NCBI RefSeq assembly: GCF_963678635.1
Contig: NC_087065.1
Coordinates: 24,199,254 to 24,263,253, forward strand
Length of the DNA: 64,000 nt
Direction of reading: 5' to 3'
Source: Symsagittifera roscoffensis
Lineage: Eukaryota > Xenacoelomorpha > Acoela > Convolutidae
This document shows, piece after piece, positions 22,466 through 32,879 of this stretch. The first letter of the stretch is position 1; every line of letters starts with the position of its first letter. Below the pieces are notes generated by a model, which saw nothing but the letters and a program-made list of their open reading frames with translations, was not told where the DNA came from and did no database searches. Position numbers and translations under genes: made by a program.

Positions 22466-23239
22466 GTTGCTTGCATTTTCGTTTCCCGACTGGATTGTAG
22501 TAACTCAAAAATTAGTATTTACAGCGACCGCTGGTCTATCTACAGTATTTACATTAACAATTTTAGAATATTGTTTATTCAATAAAATGTTCTGAATTTT
22601 GTCGATTGAAGCGACTACAAATTCGTCGTCATAATGGGAAATTGGGAGGGCTTTGCCCAAAGGAAGTCTAGATAAAAGGTCTGTAAAGCCCATGTCCTTT
22701 CCTGGTAAATGCGAAATCTTAAAATTGAATGGTAAAAGTCTGTTCGCCCAACGGGTCAATCGACTATGCATCGTTTTGATTCCATGATTTTCTGAAAATG
22801 CTGATAGTAATGCTTTATGGTCTGTTACTATTTGAAATTCAGTTCGTTACAGGTAGTTTCTAAAGTGTTCAGTTGCCCATACGACTCCCAGCAACTCCAA
22901 TTTGTTTGTAGAATATTTCATTTCATGGTTATTTAAAAATCTGGATGCAAACGCGATTGTTTTCCACTGGTCGCCTTGTAATTGTGTGATGCATCCGTTT
23001 TCAGTCTTGTCTTCTCTTTTATATCAAAGTGGATGATTTCTGTGATATTTACAATTTCCGCTTTTAACTTCTCAAACGCTATGGAATGGTTATTGTCCCA
23101 TTTGTAGACCGATTTTTTTTTATTAGTAGCCAAAGAGGAGAACTTAAGGTCGATATTTTAGGAACGACTTTCACATATTAGTTTATCGAGCCGAAAAATG
23201 AACGTAATTCGGAAATATTCTTAGGGGTTGGCAAATTTT
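22466..23239 (-). pseudogene. RNase H region of pol, GY-2
   Basis: Ty3/gypsy RNase H, which degrades the RNA strand during reverse transcription. The 3' end is clear: RWANRLLPFNFKISHLPGK, then TDLLSRLP, a motif shared by most gypsy elements just before integrase (22771-22505). The N-terminal part (23133-22933) shows a decayed WDNNHSIAFEKLK entry and FDIKEKTRLKTDAS with the first catalytic Asp. Stops and frameshifts lie between. Confidence 0.75.
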
Positions 23240-24048
23240 TTATTGCGTCTGCTTTACCGGCCAACGGTCGTACTCCATCGCCTCAAATTTTGAAGCCAAG
23301 CCATTCGACATCTGATTTAAAAAATGCGCATTTCCCCATTTAAGTGCCATGATGTTCTTATCTAATACTGATAAGATTTTATACACTATTGATTTGTGTT
23401 CTTCCAAGGATCCACGCGAGGCTACCAGGATGTCGTCTATGTAAAAATTTGTGAAAGGGATATTTTCCAACAGTGAGTCCATGACCCGCTGGAATTCATT
23501 TGGCATGTCCCCCAGTCAGTAAAATCCCGTTAAAAATCGATACGTTCCGGTAGTTTCACCGCCTACTATGCTAAAATTGCACTGTTTACTTGTTTGTTCG
23601 CATAGTTTGAGTTGGCTATAATCGTTTTTCAGGTCTAGATTACTAAACCCAACTCGCTCGTTGGATTTTTCGGAAATTTGAAGAGCCACTTTCTCAATCA
23701 GTTCATGGATGTTCGGCATTTGATACTTATTTTTAAAAATTTGATCGTTTAATAACTTGGAGTCTAACGCAAATTTGATCGAAGTATCCTTTTCCGAGTA
23801 ATTACAATTGGGCTGATAAAACAATCTTCGTCGCATTTCTCCAATTTTATTATGTGACCTTCTGTTTCCATTCTTTTTAATTCTTGGTTCACTCCAGCGA
23901 GTATATAGAGTGGAACTCTTCTCCCTTTGGATTGTATTGGTTTAAAAGGTGAGTGAAAATGTGTTACTTTTCGGTCGTTAGGTATTTTCTCCACCCTAGT
24001 GAATAGTAAAAGATAAAGAAGATAAAGAAGGTAAGTTTTTGTACTCAC
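23240..24048 (-). pseudogene. reverse transcriptase, GY-2
   Basis: RT fingers and palm are split over three frames. The N-terminal 'RRVPLYILAGVNQELKRME' segment with a distal 'ISPIVITRK' lies in 24048-23764, the first catalytic Asp region 'FSNLDLKNDYSQLKL' in 23836-23516, and the YIDD box ('NFYIDDILVASRG') in 23506-23240. Two breaks (near 23830 and 23512) interrupt the enzyme. Spacing is as in other Ty3/gypsy RTs. Confidence 0.85.
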
Positions 24049-24460
24049 TCTCGAGTGTGGGTTGGTTGACCATGCAGATTGCTTGGGGGCATTTCCTCTG
24101 TGTCACTTCTATGCCCAACTTGTGTAAATTTTCGTTCCCCAGGATGTTTCGTTCGTGTCCGCCGGTTATGAAGAACGGCGTTTCTTCGCTGATCCACCCA
24201 TTGTACTGTGTTCTGACAATTATTTTTCCCAAGATATTGATCGTGTCGTTGGTGAATCCTCAGTATAAGTCTTTTATCCTTTTCTCCACTGGGTGTATCT
24301 TGAGGTTCGGATACCTCACTTTAATTTCGTGTAATGCATTCTGTTTTAAAAACTTACGGGGCTTGCTGAATCTACAGGTATGTTCATATATACAATCATA
24401 TCCCAGCCGATGCCTAAGTTCAGGAGTTTCTTTGTTTCGAGACCGTTTTTGTCGTAAATA
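24049..24460 (-). pseudogene. protease region, GY-2
   Basis: The C-terminal half of the aspartic protease is recognisable (GGHERNILGNENLHKLGIE, with the usual 'ILGxxxLxxLGI' flap-distal motif) in 24232-23996. The N-terminal part near 24380-24425 is decayed; the Asp-Thr/Ser-Gly active site is not intact, reading close to LNLGIGWDM. It lies directly between gag and RT as expected. Confidence 0.6.
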
Positions 24461-24617
24461 GTTCTAACGCTCAACACCGAGAAATCGTCATCGTCACTCT
24501 GTCTGTACTCGTTCCACGCATTTATAACATCACACGATTCTTGGTCTTCCGTCCACGAATTTTCCGGAGGTGCGTATGTACAATTCTCGGTATTTACATA
24601 ATTATCTGATACAGTAT

Positions 24618-25587
24618 TTACAGTTGGTCTCTTATTGCGTGATATAGTGATTTACATAATTTGGCGAAATGTCCTCTATAATTACATTTTTTACAGGTTA
24701 TGTCCTTCGCTGAGCAAACGTTTAAGTGCCCTTTCGTAAATGTACTCCGTTCAATGTTTAGGCTCGGTTCCTTTTTGATCTGATTCTGATTATTAAAAGA
24801 TTTAAAAGTTGTCCCGTTGGTTGACGACCGTGACATATTTGTCAATTTCTGGTGATTAAAATATCCCTTTCTGTCGATTAAAGCTTAATTAAGTGCTTCC
24901 GACGGGCTTATGGTTGCTGACAGTAGTTTCCTCTGGGTATCTGTGTTCTTCATATTGCAGATGAAGATGTCCCTTATCCACTCTGCCTCGTCAGATTCCT
25001 TGATATTGCACGTGCTGGCCAAATCCGTCAGGGCTCCCCAGAATTGTTCGTACGACTCGCGGTTTTCTGCTTCCGATTTATTAATCTATATTTTTCGAAC
25101 GTAGTGTTCGGCGGTTTGTTAAATGCTGCGTCTAGTAGAGTCCAGAACTCGGAGAAGGTTATTGCTAAAATCTTGACTCTCGGATTCTTTTGTGTGAAAA
25201 TATTTTTTCCTTCGCTCCCTAAGGCTAGAAATAAAATTGATCGCAGTTTCTTGTCCGCCTCCGTTCGTCTCATTCCATTAAATTTCCTCTTTTCTTCGTT
25301 GATCCGCTTCTCTTCGGCGGATTCGTACTGTTTCATCGCGTTTTTGTTCCTGTTCTCTCTGTTGGCTCTTTCCGTGCCCGACTCGCTGCCAGTTGCTTGT
25401 TCCAAAATTGGTATTTGCGCTCTGGTATCTCTGGTCCATGCAGACTCTCTAAATCCAGATTTTCTTTGGCAATGATCGCCTATTGAAATTGGTCGCTCCA
25501 TTGGGTCCAGGCATGCGGTGACTCTAGTGTATGGTTAGGCCAAAAGGGGGGAATTCCACGCACGTTCGAATCATTAGACTGCGCCAT
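24618..25587 (-). pseudogene. gag, GY-2
   Basis: Gag starts at an ATG (25585-25587) that spans the LTR/primer-binding-site junction (MAQSNDS...). An in-frame stop follows about 35 codons later near 25480, after which an overlapping frame is open (25501-25028) with the core ILFLALGSEGKNIFTQKNPR and FSEFWTLLDAAFNKPP. A further frame (24845-24618) has a CCHC knuckle (CKKCNYRGHFAKLC). The single knuckle and the position before protease fit a Ty3/gypsy gag. It packages RNA; this copy is broken by at least two frameshifts. Confidence 0.8.
25571..25586 (-). promoter_or_regulatory. primer-binding site, GY-2
   Basis: TGGCGCAGTCTAATGA directly follows the LTR end TTTATTA on the minus strand. The TGG start pairs with a tRNA CCA end. 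The primer tRNA is not identified. The site lies inside the start of gag. Confidence 0.7.
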
Positions 25588-25773
25588 AATAAACTACTCT
25601 AATTCTATATACCTATGTACAATAACTGTACATAAACTTAAAAATACTAAAACTATTAAAAGGAAGTATGTGAATTAAGAACGTTAAAAGGACAACTGAC
25701 CTAACGCTCATATCGACCAATGGTCGTAACTAAATTGGTTAACAGGTATTAATTAAAAAAATAAATCACAACA
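25587..25773 (-). repeat. 5' LTR of GY-2 (187 bp)
   Basis: Starts (minus strand) TGTTGTGATTTATTT next to the target duplication and ends TTTATTA at the primer-binding site. Shorter than the 3' LTR by an internal deletion around 25755. Confidence 0.9.
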
Positions 25774-28356
25774 CGACTACACGAAATATGGCGTACTGTG
25801 GTGGTGATACATCTTTTAGGCCCACGATGCAATCCTCTTGTCGATAGACGAATCAGTTCCGATGTACGCAGCACGGGTAGTAACGCAGGTGAACAGGAAA
25901 GCCTTTCTTTTTTTTCACTAACGAAGTAAGCAAATAAATAAAAGGGACCACATTATTCCACCCTACTTTTCCTAAATAAACATTGGCGGTTGACATAATC
26001 ATTGGTTAACATGGGATGTGAAGTGCCTGTTATAAGTGTTCTCCAAACCAACTAACAGCTTTAAATTTACATATGATCGCTCCCGAACGATCACTACAAA
26101 ACAAAAGTTGATTATGACTAAAATAGTGTTTAAAGGTTATGGGCAAAATGCAGACGTCTCAGAATCAATTTCAGCATCAACTGACAAAAATCCTCGGCAA
26201 CTGGTTGTTTTAAATTGAAAGTTAGTTCGACTTAGCGTTAAAATCGTCACGTGGAACCAATGAGACCTCTAGGGCAAATAAAATGTCAGTGACCAACAAT
26301 ACGGCTAAACTTTTTATACGGGTTTAGCTTTTTAACCAAGTACTAATTCGATTGAAGCTGTAACTTGAGCGGTAGACCCGAGGAAGCATTTGTATTTTGG
26401 CAATAACCTTGGCATGAAATAACCATCTCATGTTTTTCTTCTCAACTGGTTTTTAAATTACTCGTTACAAAGTGTCAAAAGATCCATTTTGTCATCCGCC
26501 GATTTCTATATGCAAAGATCTATTGTCTCTTCCGCAGTTACAAATGATTTTGATAAGAACATCCAGATTTAGTGTGAACAACCATACATTTTCTAGCAGG
26601 AATCTTGAATCCTTGAACAAATTGTTATAGTTTTTTCCAATTTTTATCAACGTATTTGAGCCATTACAACACAGTGGCACTATCAGACCACAAGAAAAAA
26701 ACAGAATTATTTTATCGAGAGCGCTTCTATCTTCCTTCAAACAAGAAGACAACACTGTTGCCGGAAAGTTGAGCTTCAGTAGTGATTTGCGTCACCCGTG
26801 CAAAGCCATGATTTGCGCCACCCGTGCAAATAGAAGGGCAAGTTCAGTTTTTCTCAGACTCAAAAACCCGGGCAACAAGAAAATCAGCCAAGCAAACTTA
26901 TAAATGAAAGATATGGGGCGCATATTGTACAAGTGAGCTGCAGAAAAAGCAATGAGGAGTATCTATTTCGGTTAGATCAAAAAGACTTAAAATCCAATCG
27001 ATGATATGATTCTGGAGTGTTTCTATCAGCGGTTGTCCCACTATTGCCAAGTTATGCGGATAAAATCCTAAGGAAGCAGGCTTTCCCTCATCGTACAGGA
27101 AGCCAGCAAATCTAAAAAATCAAAGACCAAGAAAAAAATGAAAACGCTTTGTTGCGTTATAAACGTTTGGATCTCACAGTTAACTTCACGACTTACAACA
27201 AAAGCAACCTTTAAAAAGAAACGCGAGCATTTAAGTGATCTTCACAGCTCATGTTCTGTTTCACTCAAACAATTTCTTCAGTTTTTTTTTAATTGCCGTT
27301 TCTTTCAAGTAATTTGAGACAGAAACCCTCAAAATAAGAAGGTCTGCCGGGTCATTTCTCACACTCAAAGCGTGTTTCAATGTTTATTACACTACTATTT
27401 TAGTTCGGCTTGCTTGGATTGAGGACAGGATGGTTTGTAAAAAAAACTCGATCTTTAAATTACGCCCAGAACAAAGTTGCTTCGGTACCTTTTGTGCCAA
27501 ACTCTTGATACAATGTGGCGAGTTGCTACAAAAACGTCTTTCAGGAGAAAAGATGTATCAAATTTAAAGTAACGCAGAATTTAATAAAAAACCAATGTAT
27601 CAAGATTTATTAATCTATACGACCACTACAAGGCAATTTTTTTTTCGAAAGAGATTTGGTTGACCTAAAAACTAGAATGCTTTAATTGTTTAGATTCTTA
27701 AAGATATCATCGGTAAGCATTTGGTGAAAAAATGAGATAGTGTTGATTGTATCTCTATAACGTTTTAGTTCAAAAATATCACAATCATCAAAAGATATTA
27801 TGAAAAAAAACTCACACTAGTTTTGTACTATTATATGGAATTGAATGGCTTTGGGATCAAAAAGTACGACCAGCATTGTTAAGTACTCATCAACAAATTA
27901 ATCACGGAGCTTGGAGGGTAGAGGAGTATATTTGCGTGATGCAACAAGTTTGCACAGACGATAGCTTCATTAGCGTTTTTTACGAGAAAATGGAAGCTGC
28001 TCACTTATAAGATTCACGAATTGCAGCGTATAAGTTAAATTAAAATTGCTTTAACCACGCAAATAAACCTGTCGGCCTAATTTTGACTCAAATTCTATTT
28101 TAGTCAGGCCGAGAGCGCTACGTTTTTTACGCATTCTATTTTTGGCTAAGTTTACTGTTTTTTGCTGTTTTTTGGGATCTACTTAACAATCTCCCCCTCT
28201 TTCAAGAAAGGGAAGGGGCGGAGATTCTTTAGTAGATACAAAAGGGGGGTGAGATTGTTAAGTAGATCCGTTTTTTGATCGCAGAAATTTTCTGAAAAGG
28301 GGGTCAAAACCTCTACCAAAAAACAAACAAGAGAATTATCACGCAAGGCTAAAACT
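25774..28356 (-). mobile_element. BP-b, right part: BEL/Pao-containing block
   Basis: Continues the block interrupted by GY-2 and matches 35202-37155 plus 55293-55946 at about 97% by eye. On the minus strand around 25850-26000 lies the front part of a BEL/Pao integrase core, frameshifted here but open in BP-c (35429-35244). The segment 26000-28170 has short open frames only (for example 26755-26492) with no domain I recognise. It ends at the LTR of RV-2. The undisturbed site of the RV-3 insertion is 27704-27707 (ATAT). Confidence 0.6.
28175..28269. repeat. 95-bp fold-back element with C/G runs
   Basis: 19-bp arms (GGATCTACTTAACAATCTC and its complement) enclose a C-run, a second inner hairpin, and a G-run. 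A third degenerate inverted copy of the arm lies inside at 28221-28237. It looks like a short fold-back/MITE-like repeat. The duplicate at 55765-55868 has expanded runs. Confidence 0.75.
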
Positions 28357-28732
28357 TGAGTTATGTATTGGTTACTATACTCATAGAGTAATTTCAGATA
28401 ATGTACACCGTCTGCTCGTCACGCTATCTTATTTTCGGCCGGATAGATTCGTGCAACTTCTTAGTCTAACATCAATCTTAATCTTACTCTTATATCTCCT
28501 AGTCTCAATAGATCTAGTGTACACCGGTTTACGCGAGTTAGTTCCATAATAAGAACAACTGTGTTCTCAGTTTAATTCAAATTGTTCTGGTGTTGAAACT
28601 ACAAGTAGTTTCAACTTACAAATAAATAGGTTGTTAGTTTGATGGAGTATGATTGCTTAGTATTTAATATTTTTTAGAGATAAAATATCATAATAATAAC
28701 CAATGATATATACTAGTTTAGATCTGGTTCCA
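28357..28732 (-). repeat. 3' LTR of RV-2 (376 bp)
   Basis: TG...CA ends; the minus-strand start TGGAACC follows a purine tract (CCGAATGGG). It carries the conserved CGGCCG block (about 28402-28465, with small differences) and the LTR hairpin at 28592-28615, shortened to 11-bp arms by a 2-bp loss. Confidence 0.88.
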
Positions 28733-30327
28733 CCCATTCGGGGTTTAGAGAGTTTTAGTTCTTTAAGGTTCTATTGTAGTGTAGGATGTATGATGGTGTT
28801 TTTATTTAGAGGATGCGAGCATATTCTTTTTTTCGTGTTTGGAAGAAGAGATGTTATCACGATAGTTTCGGGAGATCGTATTTTGGTTTCTGATTGGTTG
28901 TAATGAGTGTTGATCTGATTGATTTTAGAGAATAGGAACAGTGCTATTCTACATTGCTATTCTCAATCTTGTTCGGATGTGGCATGTAGTTCGACTTTGG
29001 ATGAAGTGCCTGGTGACTTGGATCTGTACGTATACTTGAACATCGAGATGGCCATTGTTCTGTTGCAATGGTTTTCCTTCGCTGCGATGCCAAGTCGTAC
29101 TTTAAATCCGTTGAGTGTAGTGATTGTAGGCAGCATGTCAGGTGGGTTTGCCATTCCGTAGTTGGAGTGTGATTGGGTCGCCAAGTTCCTTGCTGCTCGT
29201 CTTTGGGCTGTATATTATCTATATATTGCATTGTATTATTAACATATATAAATCTTTGTTAATCTTGTTTTTTAGTCATGATCTTGTATTAGTTTTTATC
29301 GGAAAGCGTTGTCATTTAGTTCGGTTTTTTTTAAGAGCTACTCACACTTGAGTAACTCTCGTCAAAAATAGAGTCGTGGGTGTCATAAAGCGTGGATGTA
29401 GGACGGTGGGTGAGGCCGGCTATAGAGCATGCTTAGGACGTCCTCTTCTGGTGGGTTAGGTCAGGAGTGAAGGTATAATTTTATGCTCTCTTTTTTGGAG
29501 GGTTCTGTTTTAGTTCACTTTTTCGTGCTATTTTTTCATTACTTGAGATTTCTTTTGTTGTCTTAGTTATTCCTTTTTCTCAAAAAACAAATTGTTTGTT
29601 CTGGGTTTGTCTTTCGACTTTTTGGTGTTTTGTTCTTTTGTGTTCAGACTTGAAAGTAGTCTTCAAAAGAATAATTTATCCAGTTCTAAGCTGATGTTAA
29701 TCCAGTTTGGGTACTGTGGTTTTTTTTTCTTTGTCGTGCTGTTAGGTTGTGGTTTGTGGTGTTTAGTAAGCTTGCGTTGGTTAGTTTGGATTATTAAATA
29801 ATTCCTTTCCAACAGGGTTAAAGGAAAGTTCGAAATAATATAAGAATTGTTAGAGTTGTTATCAGTGAAAGTTAAAACTTAAAATCATTATTTTAAACAA
29901 TTTTTTGTCGGCGAACTGTGCAATTTTGGATAGAATTTAAGGACGAGTGAAAATACAAAAGCGTCTTTGAAAAGGTTAGTACTGCTGTTTGCAATTTAGG
30001 GACAATTTTTATTAATTTACTTCTTCAAAATTACGAAGTTTACTGCTTGATTTGGGGGTTGAAATTATTATTTTTTTCAATTGTATGTAGATTTACTGCA
30101 TTGGGGAAACGATTTTATATTAATTTGTTGCTTTGTACGGGAGAATTTTACTGCCTAATAACTGAAATTGGTTAATGAATATTTATGAATCTAGAAAAAG
30201 TTTCCTGTTTTTTATTTCGCTTTTTGTTTTGTAGATGATTGAAGATCGTGCCTAAAAAAAAGAAAGTATTTATGAAGAATGATTATTTTTGTTCGAGTTT
30301 ATTAGTAAATTATTTAATTCATATTAC
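28733..30327 (-). other. 3' UTR of RV-2
   Basis: About 1.6 kb between ORF5 and the LTR, matched in RV-4 (56325-57925) and more weakly in RV-3 (53294-54882). It contains a conserved stem-loop (29333-29360) and a conserved block (29390-29455) with GGACGTCC, GCATGC and GCCGGC palindromes. A 95-codon frame (29231-28944) is open in RV-2 and RV-4 but broken in RV-3, so it is doubtful as a gene. Confidence 0.65.
29333..29360 (-). promoter_or_regulatory. conserved stem-loop in RV 3' UTR
   Basis: 12-bp stem with a 4-nt loop (TACTCA / TGAGTA core, AAGAG / CTCTT outer stem). The same structure is at 54228-54255 (RV-3) and 56923-56950 (RV-4). The role is unknown; RNA stability, 3' end formation or export are possibilities. 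Confidence 0.6.
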
Positions 30328-30600
30328 CTAATCGTCGGTAAAAAATCCATGGTGAAAAACGTCGTGGATGATGTCTGATGAGGTTAGTAGTTTAGCTAGC
30401 AAACGAATGATGTGTTTAGTTTGCAGAAGTGGCCAAAGCAATTCGAGTGCTTTAATAAGGTTGTGCTCTTCAGTGCTATATAAGTGTTTGCGTGTATCCT
30501 ATCGGTGTGAATTATTTCGGGGTTAGTGCTGTTGTTAGAAGGTAGAATTGGGTGCTGCACATTTTATTGCCATGAGGGGTGTTATATAGTGGCAGTGATA
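30328..30600 (-). pseudogene. ORF5 remnant, RV-2
   Basis: The C-terminal end of ORF5 (stop TAG at 30328-30330) and a short N-terminal piece are kept. About 0.7 kb of the gene present in RV-4 (roughly 58080-58780) is missing; the break is near 30480, where sequence for the C-terminal part is joined to sequence near the start. See ORF5 of RV-3. Confidence 0.65.
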
Positions 30601-30680
30601 ATGGACTAGTAAAGTGGCAGAATGATGTCCATGAAAGTTTAGGGTAAAATACGTGCTCGTTTACATAATTGGGTCTCTCG

Positions 30681-31096
30681 TCATTGGAGTCTGAATGGAA
30701 GTATGTGTATTGTGGGAAAAAGGGTAGACATATTCGAAGAAATTTTTAGTGGAAGTGTTAGTGTGAAGTGGATGATTGACAAATATTGTGGATGTTCCTG
30801 GGTTAGATGGGAATGGAGTATTCGGGAACTTCCTCTTAAAGGTTCGGTAAGCTCTGGTTGTACTGGAGGATGGGTTTGATGAGGACGATGGGTTTTATGA
30901 AGGGGTATAATGTGGAGAGAGGGTTTTGAACTTGTGTCTGATTCCATGCTTTTGAACTTGTGTCTGATTCCATGCTGGATGAAGTGTTATGATGAAGTGA
31001 TTGAGGCGGGGAAAAAAAGTGGATGATGGGAGTGTTTGTTCTGGAGGTTGGCTGGGTGGGAAATTGATCGATGGAGGGATCCAACTTGGCGCTCAT
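30681..31096 (-). pseudogene. ORF4 (shifted), RV-2
   Basis: Starts at ATG 31094-31096 with MSAKLDPSIDQFP, matching the ORF4 start of RV-4 apart from a 1-nt loss that changes the frame. A 26-bp tandem duplication (30926-30978) further disrupts it. The intact form is Pro/Ser/Thr-rich; see RV-4. Confidence 0.55.
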
Positions 31097-31164
31097 CGTG
31101 GGCTGAAAAGATGGTTGTTCTGAGAACGAAAGTTAGTGCTATGTGGTTGTTCTACAATTTGTTC

Positions 31165-32879
31165 CTATGTGTCTTCTATACTGGGTTGTTGGGTTATTAT
31201 TTGTTCAATCGGGCTGTGTTGATATTTAGATTTCGAAGTTATGAAATCTGTTACGGCTATACTTCTGAATTTTCGCGGTACCAATGATAAGGGATGGTCT
31301 TGGTTTAGGTTTTGTAATTGTGTTGCTGAAGGCGTTGTATTCGTATTGTTTCGTGCTTCGTCTTTTGTGTTTGGTGTTGCTGATAGCGTGGTATTGTATT
31401 CTTTTATTTGAGCCTCTAAAAGTATTTTATTGATTGATGTAGAAAATATTCCAAAAAATCCTGCAAAAAGTCTGCGTGCTACGCTTGCTTGTTTGCTTAC
31501 TTGTGTGTGTATTGCGCATGTTTTGTAGATTCCTTTTAAGAGAGAGAAAAGAAATCCAAGAAAATTAAACATTGCGTATAATATAGTCAATTTTTCTAAG
31601 ATGTAGTAGGGCCATCCTAAAAAGGCAGGAAGTTCGTTTTTCAAATTTACAAAACTAAAAAAGTTTATTGGTGATATATCTTGTGGTCTTTATTTTTCGC
31701 CATTTAAGTAAACGTAATCTTTTATATCTTTAAAATATCCGCTGTAGTCTTGAGCGTATATGTCTGAAAAGCCTGCTGTTTCTGCAAGTTTGCGTAGATT
31801 TTGATCTATGGATTGTCGTTGTATTGTGTCCATTTTTGTTAGTTTTTCTTGAAGTTGTTGTGTACGAATGTGACGTTGTATGTCAGATTTAGAATATATG
31901 CCAATTGATTGTAAATCAATATTTGGGTTGCGGGCAATAGCTGTAATACTTTTGGGTGAGAACTTTTTTTATGGTTGCCTAAGTGTAGGATATGGTGTGA
32001 GAAGATAGTATTTATCTTCGTCAGGATTTAATTGTACTATATTGTGGCTATTTTCTGATCCACATGGGACTGCTGTATCCCAAAAATAAAATTTTCAGCA
32101 ATATTAAAGCCCCTGAGAGGAAAGAACCGGACCCGATTTTACTATGGGACTTACTAAAGGACTCGTTGAGGTCATGGGCGTCTCCGAGTGGGAAAAAGTA
32201 CACGGATTAGAGTTTAGTGCCCTTAATCTCTGTCAGTGGTCAACGTTATCATGAAGTTTTGGCGATGAAATGCTCAACCTAGAGAAAGTGAGTGAGTATT
32301 AACGGCTTCAATATCTTGATCAACGGTGATATATCTTGTGGTCTTTATTTTTCGCCATTTAAGTAAACGTAATCTTTTATATCTTTAAAATATCCGCTGT
32401 AGCCTTGAGCGTATATGTCTGAAAAGCCTGCTGTTTCTGCAAGTTTGCATAGATTTCGATCTATGGATTGTCGTTGTATTGTGTCCATTTTTGTTAGTTA
32501 TTCTTGAAGTTGTTGTGTACGAATGTGACGTTGTATGTCAGATTTAGAATATATGCCAATTGATTGTAAATCAATATTTGGGTTGCGGGCAATAGCTGTA
32601 ATACTTTTGGGTGAGAACTTTTTTTATGGTTGCCTAAGTGTAGGATATGGTGTGAGAAGATAGTATTTATCTTCGTCAGGATTTAATTGTACTATATTGT
32701 GGCTATTTTTTGATCCACATGGGACTGCTGTATCCCAAAAATAAAGTCTTCGGGAGAGTGTATCAACAAAATGTACTTTGTTTTTGTAGAATATTGTGAT
32801 TCTTTATAGCATCCTTTGTCTTCAGAAACAATATAAAAGTGATACTTTTTGGTACAAGTGTAATAAAATTGTAACTTTT
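31165..32879 (-). pseudogene. env C-terminal half with insertion, RV-2
   Basis: Frame 31644-31165 holds the membrane-proximal end of the env-like glycoprotein. It contains a hydrophobic segment (about ILYAMFNFLGFLFSLL), a second one (LFAGFFGIFSTS), and a cytoplasmic tail. Upstream, 31670-32092 and its repeat 32325-32747 encode the preceding ectodomain, separated by 232 bp of foreign sequence. It ends at the junction with BP-c. No catalytic role; env would mediate membrane fusion. Confidence 0.75.
32093..32324. other. filler insertion in env, flanked by a 423-bp duplication
   Basis: 32093-32312 is a copy of BP-c sequence 34686-34905 (TTCAGCAATATTAAAGCCCC...), followed by a few bases of unknown origin. 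On both sides lies the same env segment (31670-32092 and 32325-32747). The pattern fits template switching during break repair or replication. Confidence 0.8.

Larger units (their letters stand above)
19313..25773 (-). mobile_element. GY-2: full-length Ty3/gypsy LTR retrotransposon
   Basis: A 6.46-kb element on the minus strand with LTRs of 187 bp (5', 25587-25773) and 210 bp (3', 19313-19522). Both begin TGTTGTGATTT and end TTATTA; the 5' copy has an internal deletion. It is flanked by CGACT (19308-19312 and 25774-25778); the related empty site is 35202-35206. The order is gag (CCHC knuckle)-protease-RT (YIDD)-RNase H-integrase-long tail, typical of Ty3/gypsy. Every domain is present but broken by frameshifts, so the copy is dead. 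No env is seen. 19523-19849 is non-coding 3' UTR. Confidence 0.93.
28357..32879 (-). mobile_element. RV-2: 3' part of a retrovirus-like element
   Basis: Minus-strand copy with a 3' LTR (28357-28732), structured 3' UTR, ORF5 (internally deleted), ORF4 and the C-terminal half of env. It is nearly identical to 55947-60700 of RV-4 because both lie in duplicated blocks. Env is interrupted by a filler insertion (32093-32324), and the copy ends at 32879 where BP-c sequence begins inside the env gene. Gag and pol are missing. Confidence 0.85.

Noticed and set aside
26492..26755. Frames in the BP block such as 26755-26492 (minus) and 36098-36346 (plus)
   Set aside because: On opposite strands of the same duplicated block, no domain recognised, and openness not preserved consistently.
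28703..29161. Plus-strand frames in the RV-2 LTR/3' UTR and the same in RV-4
   Set aside because: Opposite to element orientation and present only because of recent duplication.
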